Numbered from the stretch's first letter, positions 21,966 through 38,311 are shown. The stretch is 64,000 nucleotides of DNA from Ailanthus altissimus (GCA_946807835.1 OX327699.1:25842014-25906013); one strand, 5' to 3'. Notes: generated by a model from the sequence alone, not told the origin. Made by a program: numbers and translations.

Positions 21966-24900
21966 TCACTGCTGTCCCAAAAGGAACTTCTGTGGCTGAT
22001 TTTGACTGAATTGACTCCAGAAGGAAGAGCATGTCCAGTTTCTTCAAGAGGGTATTTGTCATGGACAGCCCATTGTGAATTCACATCTTCCTGCTCAAAA
22101 TTGAAAATTCAACGCATTACAGTAGCTACTAAATCAGTCAGAGTCCGAGAATGATCTGTGTAGTTGGAGAATGTAGTCCAGAAAAAGAACTCTGGTCCAA
22201 CAAATTACAGCCAGAAAGTGCATTGTGTTCTATATTAACAGGTGACTGCAGTGCAGAGAAAGAGTTATAATCCATCTGATTATAACAGTACTCTGCATCA
22301 AATTGTGCAAGTAGCATAGGTTCCACCTGTATAACCACAGAGGAAGAAACATCAGTTCTCGAATGTTTCTCATGCACAAAATACACAAGTTTAAAATTTG
22401 AAATTCTTTTGAAAGCATAGTCATTCTACCTCAGAAAAAATATGTTCTGTAGCTTGATCTCTAAAATCAGAAATCAAATAGTGACTTGGTTGTTGTTGAG
22501 ATTCTACCTGAAATAAGAATCATGGCACGCATAAGCATTACTTCTGGATGTATTTCTCATCATTATGGATATTAATTGATACTGAAAAAGGATTATAAAT
22601 GCAAGCTTTTTCTTACCCATGGAGAAATATTTTCTACAACATGATTTGTAGAATTTGAAGCCAAATGGTGACTTGGTATTAGTTGTGATTCTTCCTGAAA
22701 TACAAACCATTGAAAAAGTAGCATTAGTTCTGAATGTTTCTAGGCACTACATGTTTAAGTTATATTTGTAACTACCCACAAGTCACGTTCTTTCTCACCA
22801 ATTGGAAGATTATTTTCTGCAACATGATTTATATCGTCAGAAGTCAAAGAATGACTTAGTAGTTGATATCCTACCTGAAGTAAAGACCATGAACAAAGAA
22901 GCATTAAATTCTGGATATGATATATCATATATTACATATGCAAGTTGATATTAAAGAGCGCTCATAAGTTGAGCTTTTTCTCACCCCAGGAGAAATATTT
23001 TCTGCAACATGATTTCTAGAAGCAGAAGCCAAAATGTGATCTTCCTGAAATAAGAACATAGATAGCATTAGTTTCAAATATGATTATGAATCTGCCTACA
23101 AGGTACATTCTTTCTCACCCTTGAAAAAATATTTTCTGCAACATGTTTTCTAAGCATTGATTATACACAACATGTATGAATTGGTATTTGACAATTTAAG
23201 CATAAATTATTCTCTTTCTTACCCCTTGAGCAGTATTTTCTGCAACAAGATTTCTAGAATCAAAAGGCATGTGATTTGGTGGTTGCTGAGGTTCTATCTG
23301 AAATCAAATGGCGAAGAAGTACTAATTTAAGATGTTATTCGCATACAAAAAATGTATAACTTAATATTGGAACTGCCCATGAGGTACATATGCTTCGTCT
23401 CACCCTTAAATAGGTATTTTCTGCAACATGATTTCTAACAGTAGAAATCATAAAAGCACCTGCTACTTTTTCATTTTCTACCTGAAAGAGGTAACCGCAA
23501 ACAAATAAGCATTGATCATTGAAAGATTCCTTATACACAACATTTATGAATTGGTATTTGAAAATTTAAGCATAAATTGTTCTCTTTCTTACCCCTTGAG
23601 CAGTATTTTCTGCAACATGATTTCTAGAATCAATAGGCATGTGACTTGGTAGTTGCTGAGGTTCTACCTGAAATCAAATGGCGAAGAAGTACTAATATAA
23701 GATGTGATTTGCATACACAAAAAATGTATAACTTAATATTGGAATTGCCCATAAGATACGTGTGCTCTGTCTCACCCTTAAATAGGTATTTTCTGCAACA
23801 TGATTTCTGAGATTAGAAGTCATATGATCATCACTAGATAGTTGTTGAGATTCTACCTGAAGTAAAAACTGAAAGCTAATAAGCATCTTTTTTTAGAATA
23901 TTTTGAATGAACTACATGGACATATTGATATTGAAATCTTAAAACAAATTTCTTCTCACCCTTGAAAAAATATTTTCTTCAACATGATTCATAATATTAG
24001 AAGCCAAATGGTGACTTGATTGACCATCATCACGGGTTGAAATTTTAAGCTTGTTTTTTGTTTTTCTTTCTATGCGGCAGAAAACAAAATCCTTCTACAC
24101 AAATGAAAGTTCAAAGCAATATGAGCTCACAATCTAGAATGTTGTATCAATTATTATCCAGAAAAGACAAATTTTCATTAATTCTGATAGTATAATACAT
24201 ACCAAACTTCTAGGAGAAACAAAATACAACAGATTCTTATTCATCAAAATAAACTCATATGCACATTGATTTTACCTAGTCTCATCCATAATGATTTTCC
24301 CAAAAAAAAAAAAAAATATGTGATTGGAGTCCAAAACAAAGCTTTCAATTTCTCCTAAATTACACATGAATTCCACATAAATGAACTTAAGTTTGCAACT
24401 TAGGCTGCCTAATGAGACCAATCAATCAAATCAAAATTCAGGCACCCTCACCAGTCATTTCAATCTTCAAACAGCGTTATAATCACGAGGAGGAACTGAA
24501 TATTTAGCCTTTCGCTAAATTCAATAAAGTATATTAGCTGAAATTATTAGAAACTTACATTCCACGAGTAACCCATCACTAAAGCAAGGATAATAATATA
24601 ACCCATAACAAATCATAGCAATATGCACAACAGTTCAGACAATTGAAGTTCATGGTGAGTGCCAAATTATAGCAATTACCTTATGAAGACGGTTGTACTC
24701 GCAACGAAACTCATGCATGACCCATTCAGCCTTGTGCTTCTTAGAAGCATTGCCATGTTCGCAGAAAATCAAGAATTTCTTTTTACCAACCACATCTTTA
24801 CTTTTTTTGGCAAAAATATTACAACCTTGACCCGTAACTTTTCAATATCCTGTCTTGATTTTTCTGCGGACAAGCGTACCTTTGTTATTCTTGTAATAAG

Positions 24901-25196
24901 GTGCACAAAAGAAGTACCAGACCAATTCGTCCGACTGAATTGCAGAAAGTCCAGCATCACAAGCAAAATAAAACGAAAAAATTATTATCATTTTTGCGAT
25001 TGCCTTGGTGGGTGTTTGATATTAGCCTGATAGTATGGTCGTGGTACTTACTGGGTAATTTGAAATGTTCGAAGTTGTAAATGTTAACTTCGTTTATTGC
25101 TTGGACGGAGTAATCAGGGTCAAGTCTTTTCTTGTTGAGAAGACTGATCATTTCTTCGTCTTTCGGCTGGAATCTGTATCCAACGAGATTTCCCAT
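21966..25196 (-). pseudogene. Decayed NAC-2 copy (NAC-2')
   Basis: Homologous exons: 25196-25052, about 24950-24676, 24094-23960, mini-exons 23856-23776, 23667-23593, 23481-23404, 23297-23223, 23044-22985, 22874-22799, 22694-22617, 22507-22430, last exon from 22326. Lesions: the exon 2 acceptor reads CTG instead of TAG; the conserved YWKVTG Trp codon is TGA (24844-24842); mini-exon 22874-22799 is 76 bp, a +1 frameshift; the last exon has a deletion giving an early stop near 22138. One module (two mini-exons) fewer than NAC-2 is present. Most mini-exons are nonetheless intact, so decay of the NAC domain is recent or the tail persisted by chance. Confidence 0.88.
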
Positions 25197-25889
25197 TTCG
25201 GATTGATTAGGGAGAGTGCAGAGACTAAGCTTGCTTTGCTGAATTTAGAATTAGACAGCGGGAAGGGAAGATCATTTTATATACGCACGCATGCTAAAGC
25301 AACCGCCTAAAAACTTGATCTTTTCTCCGACGCCGTTAAGTAGAGCAAGCCGTTGGTGAGAATTGAGATGGATCAGTTAATTACCAGACCGTTAACTTTT
25401 AAGTATTAAGTGTTAACATCGTACAATTACAATCAGCTTTCCAGTCAAGAGTGTCTCCGTCTTGCAGAAGGAGTGACGTTGGAGAAGTCAAAAGACTTTT
25501 TGACACGTGTCCCCTTCCTTCCGAAGTTGTTTGCTAATAGCAGTAAATTAATACTACTAGAACCTTCTACTCCTTTTGTTTTGTTTCTCACAAGCTAAGA
25601 TGGCGTTCCACAATTTTAAACTACTAAAAAATCAACTCACTATATTGACCACTATTTCAAAATGGTCGTAAACCATGTTAATATAAACCTTAGAAATGGT
25701 TGTTAAAAAGAAAAAAAAGAGAGATAAAGAGAAACTTTTTTTTTTTTGAAACTGATAAAGAGAAACCTTAAAATTAGATATGATCGCTTAAAAAAAGGAC
25801 TATATTAAAATAATTATAGATAAGCAGAAATTATTAAAATTTTATACACTACACGTGATTCATCACTAAAGCAAAGATATTAAAAAAAT
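25197..25889. other. NAC-2' upstream region and a NAC intron relic
   Basis: Bases 25197-25620 match the NAC-2 promoter region. Beyond that, about 25826-25885 resembles NAC-2 intron 2 (about 24540-24600, with ATCACTAAAGCAA), and the same intron seems to resume at about 27083-27122. This suggests remains of a further NAC copy split by the element at 25890-27080. Confidence 0.5.
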
Positions 25890-27080
25890 CGGTTAGAAAT
25901 GGCAAAGTAGGAATGGGCTCCCTTCAAATAAGGTATTTTTTTATAAAATTAAAATGAGATATAAAAAAAAATTATTTTTTAAATTATTAATAAAATAAAA
26001 ATAAAATTAAGCCTTCTCGTTCCATTCTCGCCTCGCGCTCTATTTTATATATATATTAAATATAATTTTTAATATATAGCTAAATAGTTTACCAATTTTT
26101 TATTTTATAATTTGTATTTAATTAAGTTATTAAAAAATATTTTAATAATATAATTTTATTAATAAAAACTAAAAATATTTAACAAAAAAATATAAATTCA
26201 ATATTAAATACTTTTATATTTTAGTTAAGCCGTCAGTCATTATTAATTTTATTCTTTCAAACTCTCATCAAATTTCTTTATATGCTCTCTTTGTTTTTTC
26301 ATCAAACTTGTTCTTTTGTTTTGAATAAAAAATTTAAAATTATAACAAAATTAATTTTGATATAATCTAGATTTGCATTTAATATAAGTGATAAATTTAT
26401 AAGTCCTCATTGTAATAAAATACATCCAACGATATTAGAAGTTTTGATATTTGCTCAATATTATTTATGAAAAAAATTAAGGTATGACATATAACTATTT
26501 ATTATTTGTAAACAAATTTAATTTTTTATTTTATTTAATTTTAACCAACTAATTCTAATATGATTTGTTTTTATTATCTAGTCTAAATTCAAGTTCTTTT
26601 ATAAAAATTCAATTTCTCATATTTATTGGAGATATTAATAAAAATAAACTTCATTCTAATTTTTTATAAATTTAATTGTGTTAAACTATTTATTACATTA
26701 TCTAAAAGAAGTTAAAAGTGGTTTGTTTGTTTTTAGGAATAAAATCTTAATCTCATGATTTTTAATGAGAGAAGATAAAGTAATTAATAGAATGATCAAG
26801 GATATTAAGTATTAGAACATTATTTAAATTATTTTATTTTATTTATATTATTTAAAAATAATATCTTTTATTTTAACTTATTAGTTTGATTTTTTATTTA
26901 TTATAATATAAATTAATTTTATATTATTAAAATTTATAAATATAAATTAATATTTAATATTAATAAAAATAAAGAATGGAGAGAGATGAAGAAATTATTT
27001 CCATCATCCCTGCCCGCTATATTTTTATGGGGAATAAGGTAAAAATGAAACTTAAAATAAACCGCCCCATTACCATTCCT
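25890..27080. mobile_element. AT-rich nonautonomous element, copy 1
   Basis: This 1.2-kb AT-rich block shares both its end regions with 32045-32800 in the opposite orientation. The left part matches the complement of about 32640-32790 (GAGATATAAAAAAAA.. and TTAAGCCT blocks), and the right part matches the complement of about 32195-32330 (TATTAATATTAAATATTAAT block). Ends carry GGAATGGG/CCATTCC-type motifs in inverted orientation. It has no coding capacity. The class (hAT-like or other) is not settled because no clean target duplication was found. Confidence 0.6.
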
Positions 27081-27782
27081 AAAACTAATAACAAAACACA
27101 GCAATACAGTTCAGACAATTACACTTCATTTTCAGTAATGACCATCTTTAGAAATAACCCTCTTTGAGAAGCAATGACCGTATTTTGTAAAATGACTGCA
27201 TTTATTAAAAATAACCAAAACGGAAAGTTTATGAACTCCGTTGAAATAAAATTCTTATAAGAGTATTATTCGTATGAAACGACCATCTAGAAACGTATTA
27301 AGCACATTTCTGCTACTAAAAACACCATATCATAAAAAGTATGTTTATTTTAAAGATAAATTTAGAAAACTAATTAAAACGCAATATTAAACGCTTCCGA
27401 ACTACTTACAGCCTTTCTTGTTAAGAAAAAATGCTACAACAAACAGGCAGCTCTTTCTTGCATTTAGAAAATCAAAACTGGATATGTGCGACTGTTTCAC
27501 TAGCAGCAGCAAATGTAAATTCACAAGGCAAAAATATCACTTGTTATTTCTATTTTCTTCCCATTTTAAAATACAAAAGAAGCTTCTACAGATCAACCTA
27601 TAAACTCAGATGAACCAGCATCAGGACAACTCCAATTCAAAAGAATGACAAAAACAATGGTTCCTTTAGTCTCTCCCTCAATTAAAAGCCACAACTCAAT
27701 TTTTGCAAGAGACATCTACAAAAAAAAAAAAAAACACAACAGGAAATAGTAAAATCTGCCAGTGGAATGTAACTTTTGGCAA
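27081..27782. other. Intergenic and PP2A 3' UTR
   Basis: The left part has a NAC-intron-like scrap (about 27083-27122). From about 27400 the composition becomes that of a transcribed 3' UTR for the minus-strand PP2A gene. No separate gene is seen. Confidence 0.5.
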
Positions 27783-31000
<3,218 letters not shown>

Positions 31001-32044
31001 TGTTTTTGGAGATTTCGATTGTTCGCGAGGCTTTGAGATGGTTCGGTAATGGGACGGCTTGGGAGTTAGAAGTACAGAGAAGGAGGAAATGGAGGGTTCA
31101 GGTCATGGTAGATTCAGAGTTAGGGTTAGGGTTTGGAGAGAGAAAAAAAGAAGAGTGGGTGGATTTGGTTTGGCCCTCGAGCTCAGTTGTAATGTTGTTG
31201 GTTACAGTTGAGCATTATTTTTGTTATCAGAACGGACGATTAATGATTTTATAGAATGGTCCCTAAACCTTTATGTATTTAGGGTTATTTCTTGTAGTTC
31301 TAAAATGTTTTCATTTTGGCCCAGTAGGATTGGCCATTGGTTTAATTGTTAAAAGAAAAGTCTATATAATTCAAGAATCAAGATAAAAAGTTATGGACCT
31401 CAAATACATGTAACCAATAGGAAAGAGTCACGTCTTATGGACCTCACAATACCTGCCCTCCACATTAATTAATTATTTTAAATAATATTTTAATTTTTTT
31501 TAATCAAATAATGTATGAAATAGGTATTAAGACAGTGGTATAATATAAATTTTAAAATTATTTATTATATTATTTAATAATAATATAATTTTTAAAATTA
31601 TTTATTATTTAAAAAATTTAGTAATGTAACATTATTAATTGCTCTATTTTTTTTAACTATATAAATTATTGGCCAAGGAATAGGCTCTACCACTCATGAA
31701 TCGTCCTCTGTCAATAACAAAACTTTATCTTTAAGCGATATTAGCTCCATGTCAAGTGAAGTAAAATGGGTAATTAATTTATTATCCAGGAATGAATGAT
31801 TGAATGAATTCATTTTTAGATATACACTTTTTCTCTCCATTTTAATCTTATTTTCTTTATTCTACTTCTCTATTGGGTGTAAGTAAACCCAGGAGCTAAC
31901 ACTTTAGCAATACTTCGCAATCACTTAGTATCAAAACGTCGTTGCCCACACACTCTCACCACCGCTTGCCGCTAACTTTCTTCATCTAGCAGCTTCAAAT
32001 TTATTCCCTCTCTTTATTTCTCAATTTCATATTATCTTATTTAG
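31001..32044. other. PP2A promoter/5' leader and AT-rich spacer
   Basis: The first about 200 bases upstream of the PP2A ATG are GC-balanced, fitting a 5' UTR. Beyond 31250 the DNA is AT-rich, with two short direct repeats at about 31545-31620 (TTTTAAAATTATTTATTAT). There is no gene. Confidence 0.5.
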
Positions 32045-32800
32045 CGTGGGTAATGCCGTAATGGGACGGAATAAGGGCGGGAGGCCTTTCCTGTAGCTTA
32101 TCTTATTCTTTATTTTAAATTTCGTTTCTTATCCTATTTTTTAAAAAAAGTTTAAGAGGACAGAACGAAGAGTCCCGTATAGAGAATTTTTTTCATCCCT
32201 GTCATATTTTATATTTATTAATATTAAATATTAATTTATATTCATAAATTTTAATAATATAAATTTTTTTTCTCTATTATGATTAAAAAATAAAGTATTA
32301 AATTAATAAATTAGAATAATATAACAATATTTTTTAATAATGTCAATAGTAATTAGTAAATAAATTTTTAAATAAATAACAAATAAAATTCAAAAAATAA
32401 GAATTTAAATAATATAATACCTAACATCATTAATTTTTTTGTTAATTATCTTATATTTTCATTAAAATTATTGTCGCTTAATTAAAAAATAAAAGTCTTT
32501 TTATCATTTATAATTAAAAAAAAATTGATTTTATTGTATATTTTTATTTTCATTCATAAAAAATATATTATTAAAGTATGTCATAGTTAAATATAAATTA
32601 TAAATAAAACTAATAAATTATTTTAATATATTCATAAAAAATGAGGTGGGGAGGCTTAATCCATTTTTGCTTTATTAAAAAAAATTAAAAATAATTTTTT
32701 TTATATCTTATTTAATTTTCACAAAAATCATCCAATCTTCACCCCATTTGGGGGGAGCCTCATGAATTCTCATCCCCACGGAGCATTTTACCTTCTCTAA
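32045..32800. mobile_element. AT-rich nonautonomous element, copy 2 (inverted)
   Basis: This is a shorter relative of the element at 25890-27080, inserted in the opposite orientation. The ends carry GGGACGGAATAAGGGCGGG (left, about 32061) and GGGGGGAGCC..CCCCACGG (right, about 32751). The AT-rich interior is shared with copy 1. No open reading frame. Confidence 0.6.
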
Positions 32801-33418
32801 TCTTGTTGGTTTTTAGCTATGACTTAGATTTACTTAATTAAGCTCGACTCACTTCAACACTCAAATGCAAATTTTATATGTTTGTGTTCTAACCCCCCGA
32901 ATTTAAACCTGAATAGTTTATTATTACATCTAATATTCTAATTGCAAATAAATTGATTAATTTATATGAGGCAATAATTCATATGCTTTTTTTTTTTTGT
33001 TTACTAGTTAATTGAATAAGCAAAAGTAAATTATTGTTAGAAAAAAAGGCAATAATTCACAGGCAATTATTATAGTGATATATGTTCATAAAAAAAAAGC
33101 TAAGATATCGTTATATCTTAAAAAACAAATTAGTAAAGCATAAAATATAATATAAATAATCTAGATTCACCTTTAAATACTATTTCCATCTTATTGAGTT
33201 ATTTCCCCCTTTTTTTTCTTTAGGTGTCGAAACAAAAAACCAAAGGGTGAACACACATTGAAATCATTACTATTAGAAAGACAGGTGGGGCTACGAGGTG
33301 CTGATGGTGGTGATGACCCAAAAGTGCGCATAACAAAAGCCGACAGCAAAAGCAAAAGTCACTCTTTCCTGCAGCCTGCCTTCGGTCTCAGAGTCTCACC
33401 TAGCTGTTTGTGGCCACG
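32801..33418. other. Upstream region of the cyclo-ligase gene
   Basis: AT-rich to about 33230, then a leader-like stretch before the ATG at 33419. No other gene is seen. An alternative upstream start for a longer transit peptide is not evident. Confidence 0.45.
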
Positions 33419-35672
33419 ATGAACAGAAGCAGCAGCAGCAGTAACCCAGAACAACAAGAACATCTGGATTCAATTTTCAAGCAGAAAAAGATCATCCGAT
33501 CCCAAGTCCGCAAGACCCTCAAGTCCATGGACCCCTCCCTTAGATCCCATGAAGGTCATTGACATTTTTGTTCCACTCCGATCTCATCACAGTATATATT
33601 GATTTTAGTTATTGTCATGTTTGTTTGTTTCGCGGCATCATCTTCAAGAAATAAATTGAATTCATATGGAGCAGCTTTCTTTTTATATAGTACTGTGCTA
33701 GATGACTAATAGTAAATTTATGTGTTGGTCATGCTATTTTGGTTTCAGATAATGCAATCCAGAACATTGTTTTGGAAGCCCCGTGGTTTAAATCTAGTCA
33801 GAGATTATGTGCCTATATAAGCTGCAGTGCGCTGCGTGAAGTTGATACATCAAAACTGTTGTCTGAAATCCTGCAAGCACCAGCCAAAGGTCTGTTCTGT
33901 ATCCTACCTTGGGTACATTATCTTTGGGATGCTCTGTGCTGATAAAATTTGGTATTGAGAATTTGGTTTTTCTGATAAATGGGGTGAAACCTAGTAAATT
34001 TGTATGTTTTGAACTCACAATTTTAATGTTGATAGATCTCCTTTTGCTTTTTGTTTATCTTTTTCCTTCTAGTAATTTGTATTTTGCTTAAAGGTTTTTT
34101 TTAAAACTTTTCTTTAGTAACTAAAGTACTTGATAGCCATGTATGCTTTTGTTTGCTTCTGGTGATTCTTATTATATATTCATAACTGTATTTAGATGGT
34201 GATATGAAGACGAGGAAGAAGCTTTATGTGCCACGTGTGGAGGACAAGAATAGTCACATGCGAATGTTCCACATCTCAAGTGTTGATGACCTAATTGCTA
34301 ATTCAATGAATATTTTGGAACCGGCTCCAGTGGGTGCTAGTGGAAATGAACGAGAAGATGGTATATTTTTGTTCAATATGTTATGGAATGTGCTTGCTTT
34401 GTATCATACATGCGACACACACAAAATAAGTTGCAAAGGAAATGAATTTTGCATATATTCTATGATCATATTATTTCTGCAATGCTCTCATAATGCCAAA
34501 ACACAGATCGGTTACCTAAATCTACAACAATTTCATATTTTGAAGCCTCTTTTCATGAAAAACATGTTTATGTTATTGTAATATAAACTAACAGGAAAAA
34601 CATTTCCCACTTTGGCTTTGTGTCTGACTATTATGAATTTTGATGATCTCTCGTATTGCAGTAATGCAGGCAAATGAGCCAGTGGATTTATTCCTCTTAC
34701 CTGGTATAGCAGTCATTTTTCTCGTTTTTCCTTTTCATATTTCGTATGTATAGTTTAGAAATGGAACTGTATTCAATCATATATATCTGGTAAATTTTTC
34801 TAGGACTAGCATTTGACAGATCTGGGAGACGCTTGGGCCGTGGTGGAGGGTAAGGCTTACACTGTTTTGGCCTGGTGGAAAGTTGTTAAGCCTCTGTGGT
34901 AATGTAATATGAGTTATGGAGAAAGCACACATACACACACATCATAGATATCTGAAGAAACTGGTATATATTTGTTATTGAACCTTTATCTGAAGCTTTT
35001 GCCCACAGGTTAGTTGCCTCTTGAGTCTCTGACCCTCTTGTAGCTACTTGTACATAAAATATAAGACCAATAAAATGATTCTTTTTGGCCATGTAGTTGA
35101 GATACCACTAAGATTGCTGAATTTTGACGTCTGGAAACTATCATCTCTGGATATCCCAAATTATCAATTGATTCTCAAAAATATTTCTTATCCAGTTTTT
35201 ATGCTTTGGGCACACTTCTCTTTCTTTTTCCCCTTTGCTGTAACTTTCTCTCCAAAACCTTAACTTTATGTGGATTGTTGTATCTTGCCTTAATTTGTGC
35301 ATCTTTCTGTTAATGTATGTGATAAACAAAAGCTATTATGACACCTTCCTGAAGAATTACCAAGAGCTTGCAAAGGAAAGAAATTGGAGGCAACCCCTCT
35401 TAGGTATGAATTACTTCTGATTCACTTTTCCTTGTGTAATATGAAAAGCAATTGGATAACTTATCATATTGTGTCTCTAATTTGAATCAAATATCCTGAT
35501 TATATCATTTCTATATATTGACTTTGGTTTTGCAGTTGCTCTGTCATATTCTCTACAGATCATGGATGAAGGAGTTATATCAGTTACTCCAAATGACATG
35601 CCAATGGATGCACTTGTATCCCCATCGGGTGTAATTCCCATTAACTCAGCTGCCTTAGACAGGTGCACTTAG
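33419..35672 (+). CDS. 5FCL: 5-formyltetrahydrofolate cyclo-ligase
   Basis: Seven exons: 33419-33554, 33749-33889, 34196-34360, 34662-34703, 34804-34849, 35333-35403, 35536-35672. All junctions are GT-AG and in frame, giving 245 aa. Family signs: N-terminal KKIIRSQVRKTLKSM helix, RKKLYVPRVEDK, VDLFLLPGLAFDRSGRRLGRGGG (split over two exons) followed by YYDTFL, and MPMDALVSPSGVIP. The enzyme uses ATP to convert 5-formyl-THF to 5,10-methenyl-THF, recycling a folate by-product linked to photorespiration; the plant form is usually mitochondrial. The N-terminus here is Ser-rich but short, so targeting is uncertain. The last exon ends by reading through a GT-containing sequence (AGGTGCACTTAG); a further 3' exon in place of this end is possible. 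Confidence 0.9.
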
Positions 35673-36655
35673 TGACTCTGCTAATAGATGAGTTCTGATT
35701 CCATTTTTGTCTTCTTCCTTTTTGATAAGAATGATTCCATTTTTTTCTCCTCCAATTGATTTAACACAATCATTAGGATGCAACTTTGATGCTGGTTTTT
35801 GAAATCAAACCTAAATGCTCTCTTCAATGGGATAATTGGAAACTTGCAAACTGCTCGGCCTGTAAGCTGTCTAGAGGATTACATGGTTTGTTAAATGTTT
35901 GAATTCAAGGTTTTGCTCTATCAAAGGAATGGAATGAAGGCTCTGACATGCCATTGTTGGGAGGCCATGGCTGACTGTCCACTGATCACTACCTTTGGCG
36001 TTTCAGAACGAGTTCCGGATATTTGTATTTTGTTGTATGAAATTAACATGTTTGAGATGTTATAATGATGAGTGAAGAGGAACTGACGCCACATTGTTTC
36101 ATTTTCACAAAATGCTACATTTCTGATTGTAACTTCTCAAGAATTCCACTTGTTTCTCGGTAAGACCATCAAGTCTTTTTCTTTCATTTTTAATGAATTG
36201 TTGGTGTGTCAGGTTATGGAGTCAACGAATATGTTATCTGCTGAAGCATTTAACTTGCTTTCTGAAACTCTCATACTGATGAACCCGTACTTATTTTTGG
36301 GTTTAATATCACTGATATTTTTAGATGTGGCTAGCGACCCTTTAACATTCAGCCATTGGCACCATCTGAAAGTCAAAATAAGTTACTAAGTTACTGACAA
36401 TTACTGGACTTTCATTTTTAAGTCCTGTGTGCAGCTGCTGATGATTACTGGACTTGGTCATTGGAGTTCCTTCTCTTCAAGCTCCTGCCTAAATGTTCGA
36501 AAGGACCGAATCTGGACCAATTGGAAAAACTCTCAAGGCAATTAAGACTTGTTTTAGAGATAAATAACCGTGGGCACTGGCACACAGCTACTAATTTCGC
36601 TACCATATTAAGGCTTAACGGTTATATGGTCATGTGTTAGCTTAGAATTTCCAAG
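35673..36655. other. Cyclo-ligase 3' region, no gene seen
   Basis: Probably 3' UTR or an alternative last intron of the upstream gene, followed by spacer. The open frame at 36150-36389 has no recognisable domain. Confidence 0.45.
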
Positions 36656-36914
36656 AATTTTATGCTTCAGGATTATTGTTTGTCCTCTAAGGTTGCTCAT
36701 TACCGACAAGCTCACCCAAAATTACCATAAGGTTGATCAATGCGTAAATGATAATCTTTCCTAACTATTCCAATGACTAACCTCTTCATAGCTGTAAAGT
36801 TTACTGAGTCAATTTTTGACAACATTCAAAATTACCATCTATTGGTCTATCATAGACTAATTCGCATCTCATTGAAGATTGCAGCACAAGCTGTAAATTC
36901 CAGCTTCCTATATT
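36656..36914. repeat. Direct repeat of 38454-38716
   Basis: About 260 bp (GCTTCAGGATT, GTTGCTCATTAC, TTGATCAATGCGTAAATGAT and so on) recur in the same orientation 1.8 kb downstream at 38454-38716 with few changes. In the right copy it directly follows the receptor-kinase exon relic, which indicates its source. Confidence 0.92.
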
Positions 36915-37605
36915 AACCACGTGAAAACCTTATTATTAATTCAGAAACTGCAGAATGACTGGTTATTGAAAAGTGACGAGGACTGAAGTGAATAACTCTC
37001 TGCTAGACTATGGCTATCGGTAGCTTGGCCCCTTCTTGCACTGACATGAATATAGTCTTTAGGCGGCTCTGAAGGTTTACTGCTTTGTTCAGCTGGCTCG
37101 TTACTAGCAGCAGAACTTGCTTCCGCTTCAGCTTTCGAACCACCATTTTCATTTTTTGATCCTGATGTTTTCATCCGTTTACCATTTGAATGATTCTGCA
37201 ACAAACAAAAGATATGGTTTCATAATCAAAATACAGAGTCAAAAGATAATATGAACATAGACACAACCCACGTTTCGTTTTATCTGAACCCACATCAAGT
37301 GAGATTATTTTTCCCATGTTATCTGAACATCCACATCTGAAGAAGTACAAAGACCCTAATTTTGAGAAATCCTCCAGATATCTAAGGATAAAAACAAAAT
37401 ACGTTTCTTTCCTTCTCCTTTTCAGTTGTTAATTATGAAAACTACAAAAGAACTAAAATTCCAGAAAGAGTTTTCATAAACAAATCAATATTCAAAGCCT
37501 AAAAACTAGCCTTTCTTTTCGTTTACTTTCCTTGATTTACTCAGAAGCCAAATAGCAAGAAAACAATTACCAGTTCTAATCTCACATCCTTAAGAGTTCA
37601 ATCAA
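36915..37605 (-). pseudogene. Copied bHLH79 exon 2 with flanking introns
   Basis: Bases 36915-37605 match 43798-44495: part of intron 2, the whole of exon 2 (copy at about 37001-37200) and part of intron 1. The copied exon still reads GSKNENGG...[22 protein letters not shown], with an Arg-to-Ser change in the basic region, but its donor has lost two bases (GTAA to GTTA context) and no other bHLH exon accompanies it. Orientation matches the parent gene. It cannot make a bHLH protein by itself. Confidence 0.92.
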
Positions 37606-37870
37606 ACCTGTTTGAATAATACAAATTCTAATCCCCCCCAAGTTGTGGTTTATCTTTATCATTTATGTCTTTTGGGTATGTTTATGGAGCTTGAATCCTC
37701 TGTAGATCATTGGGCAATGCACAGATGAAACGCACAATGAGAGGAGCATAAAAGAGAGTAGCTATTGGCACCCTCGAAATCCCCTTTATTTACAACACCC
37801 TGTCAAATAATTTGGGAAATGATTTTAATCCTAAGCACATATTTTGATTCCTTAAATACCCTTAGCTCAC

Positions 37871-37871
<1 letters not shown>

Positions 37872-37904
<33 letters not shown>
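37872..37904 (+). repeat. Poly-C tract (about 33 C)
   Basis: An uninterrupted run of about 33 C. The complementary strand is poly-G and could form G-quadruplexes. The length is probably approximate, since such runs are poorly sequenced. The proline-rich open frame across it (37765-37995) is an artefact. Confidence 0.9.
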
Positions 37905-37906
<2 letters not shown>

Positions 37907-38311
37907 TTCACACACATAATTCTCCATTACTCGTCATAAAAACTTTTGGCCCCTTGTTTTTTTCCATCTACCAATATAAATCTCAAATGCTATGATATTT
38001 TCTTTATCATAATTTTATTTTTTTGTTATGAAGCGCGAGGAAAATAAATTGTGGTTATACTGTCTAAGAAACTTGTCGCAATGCAATATCTCTTCTTAAG
38101 GATTCCAATGTCGTTTTGAAAATTAGATATCATTGACAAATAAATAGAATAGTATACATCCCTTTGTATATTTGATTTTATTGTTTCTTTTCTTCATTTT
38201 CCGCCTTTTCTTTTATTACAGAAAAAAATTTCCAGTCGGGACGGGAGTTATAGAGTCTGAGCCTTTTCATATAGCAATTGATCATTTTTTGTTTTTTCAT
38301 TTTCGAACAGT

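Larger units (their letters stand above)
16722..25620. repeat. Tandem duplication unit B (decayed NAC pair)
   Basis: This is the right copy of the duplication described at 1-11730, in the same orientation. It begins with the same TCATGGTAAGAGAGAAGATT as base 1. It has a large deletion/chimeric join at 17.03-17.13 kb, novel AT-rich DNA at about 18.29-18.6 and 19.13-20.54 kb, one fewer mini-exon module in NAC-2', and lacks the SINE and fold-back insertions. Both NAC copies are damaged. Confidence 0.88.

Noticed and set aside
37765..37995. Proline-rich small protein
   Set aside because: Produced by translation of the poly-C tract.
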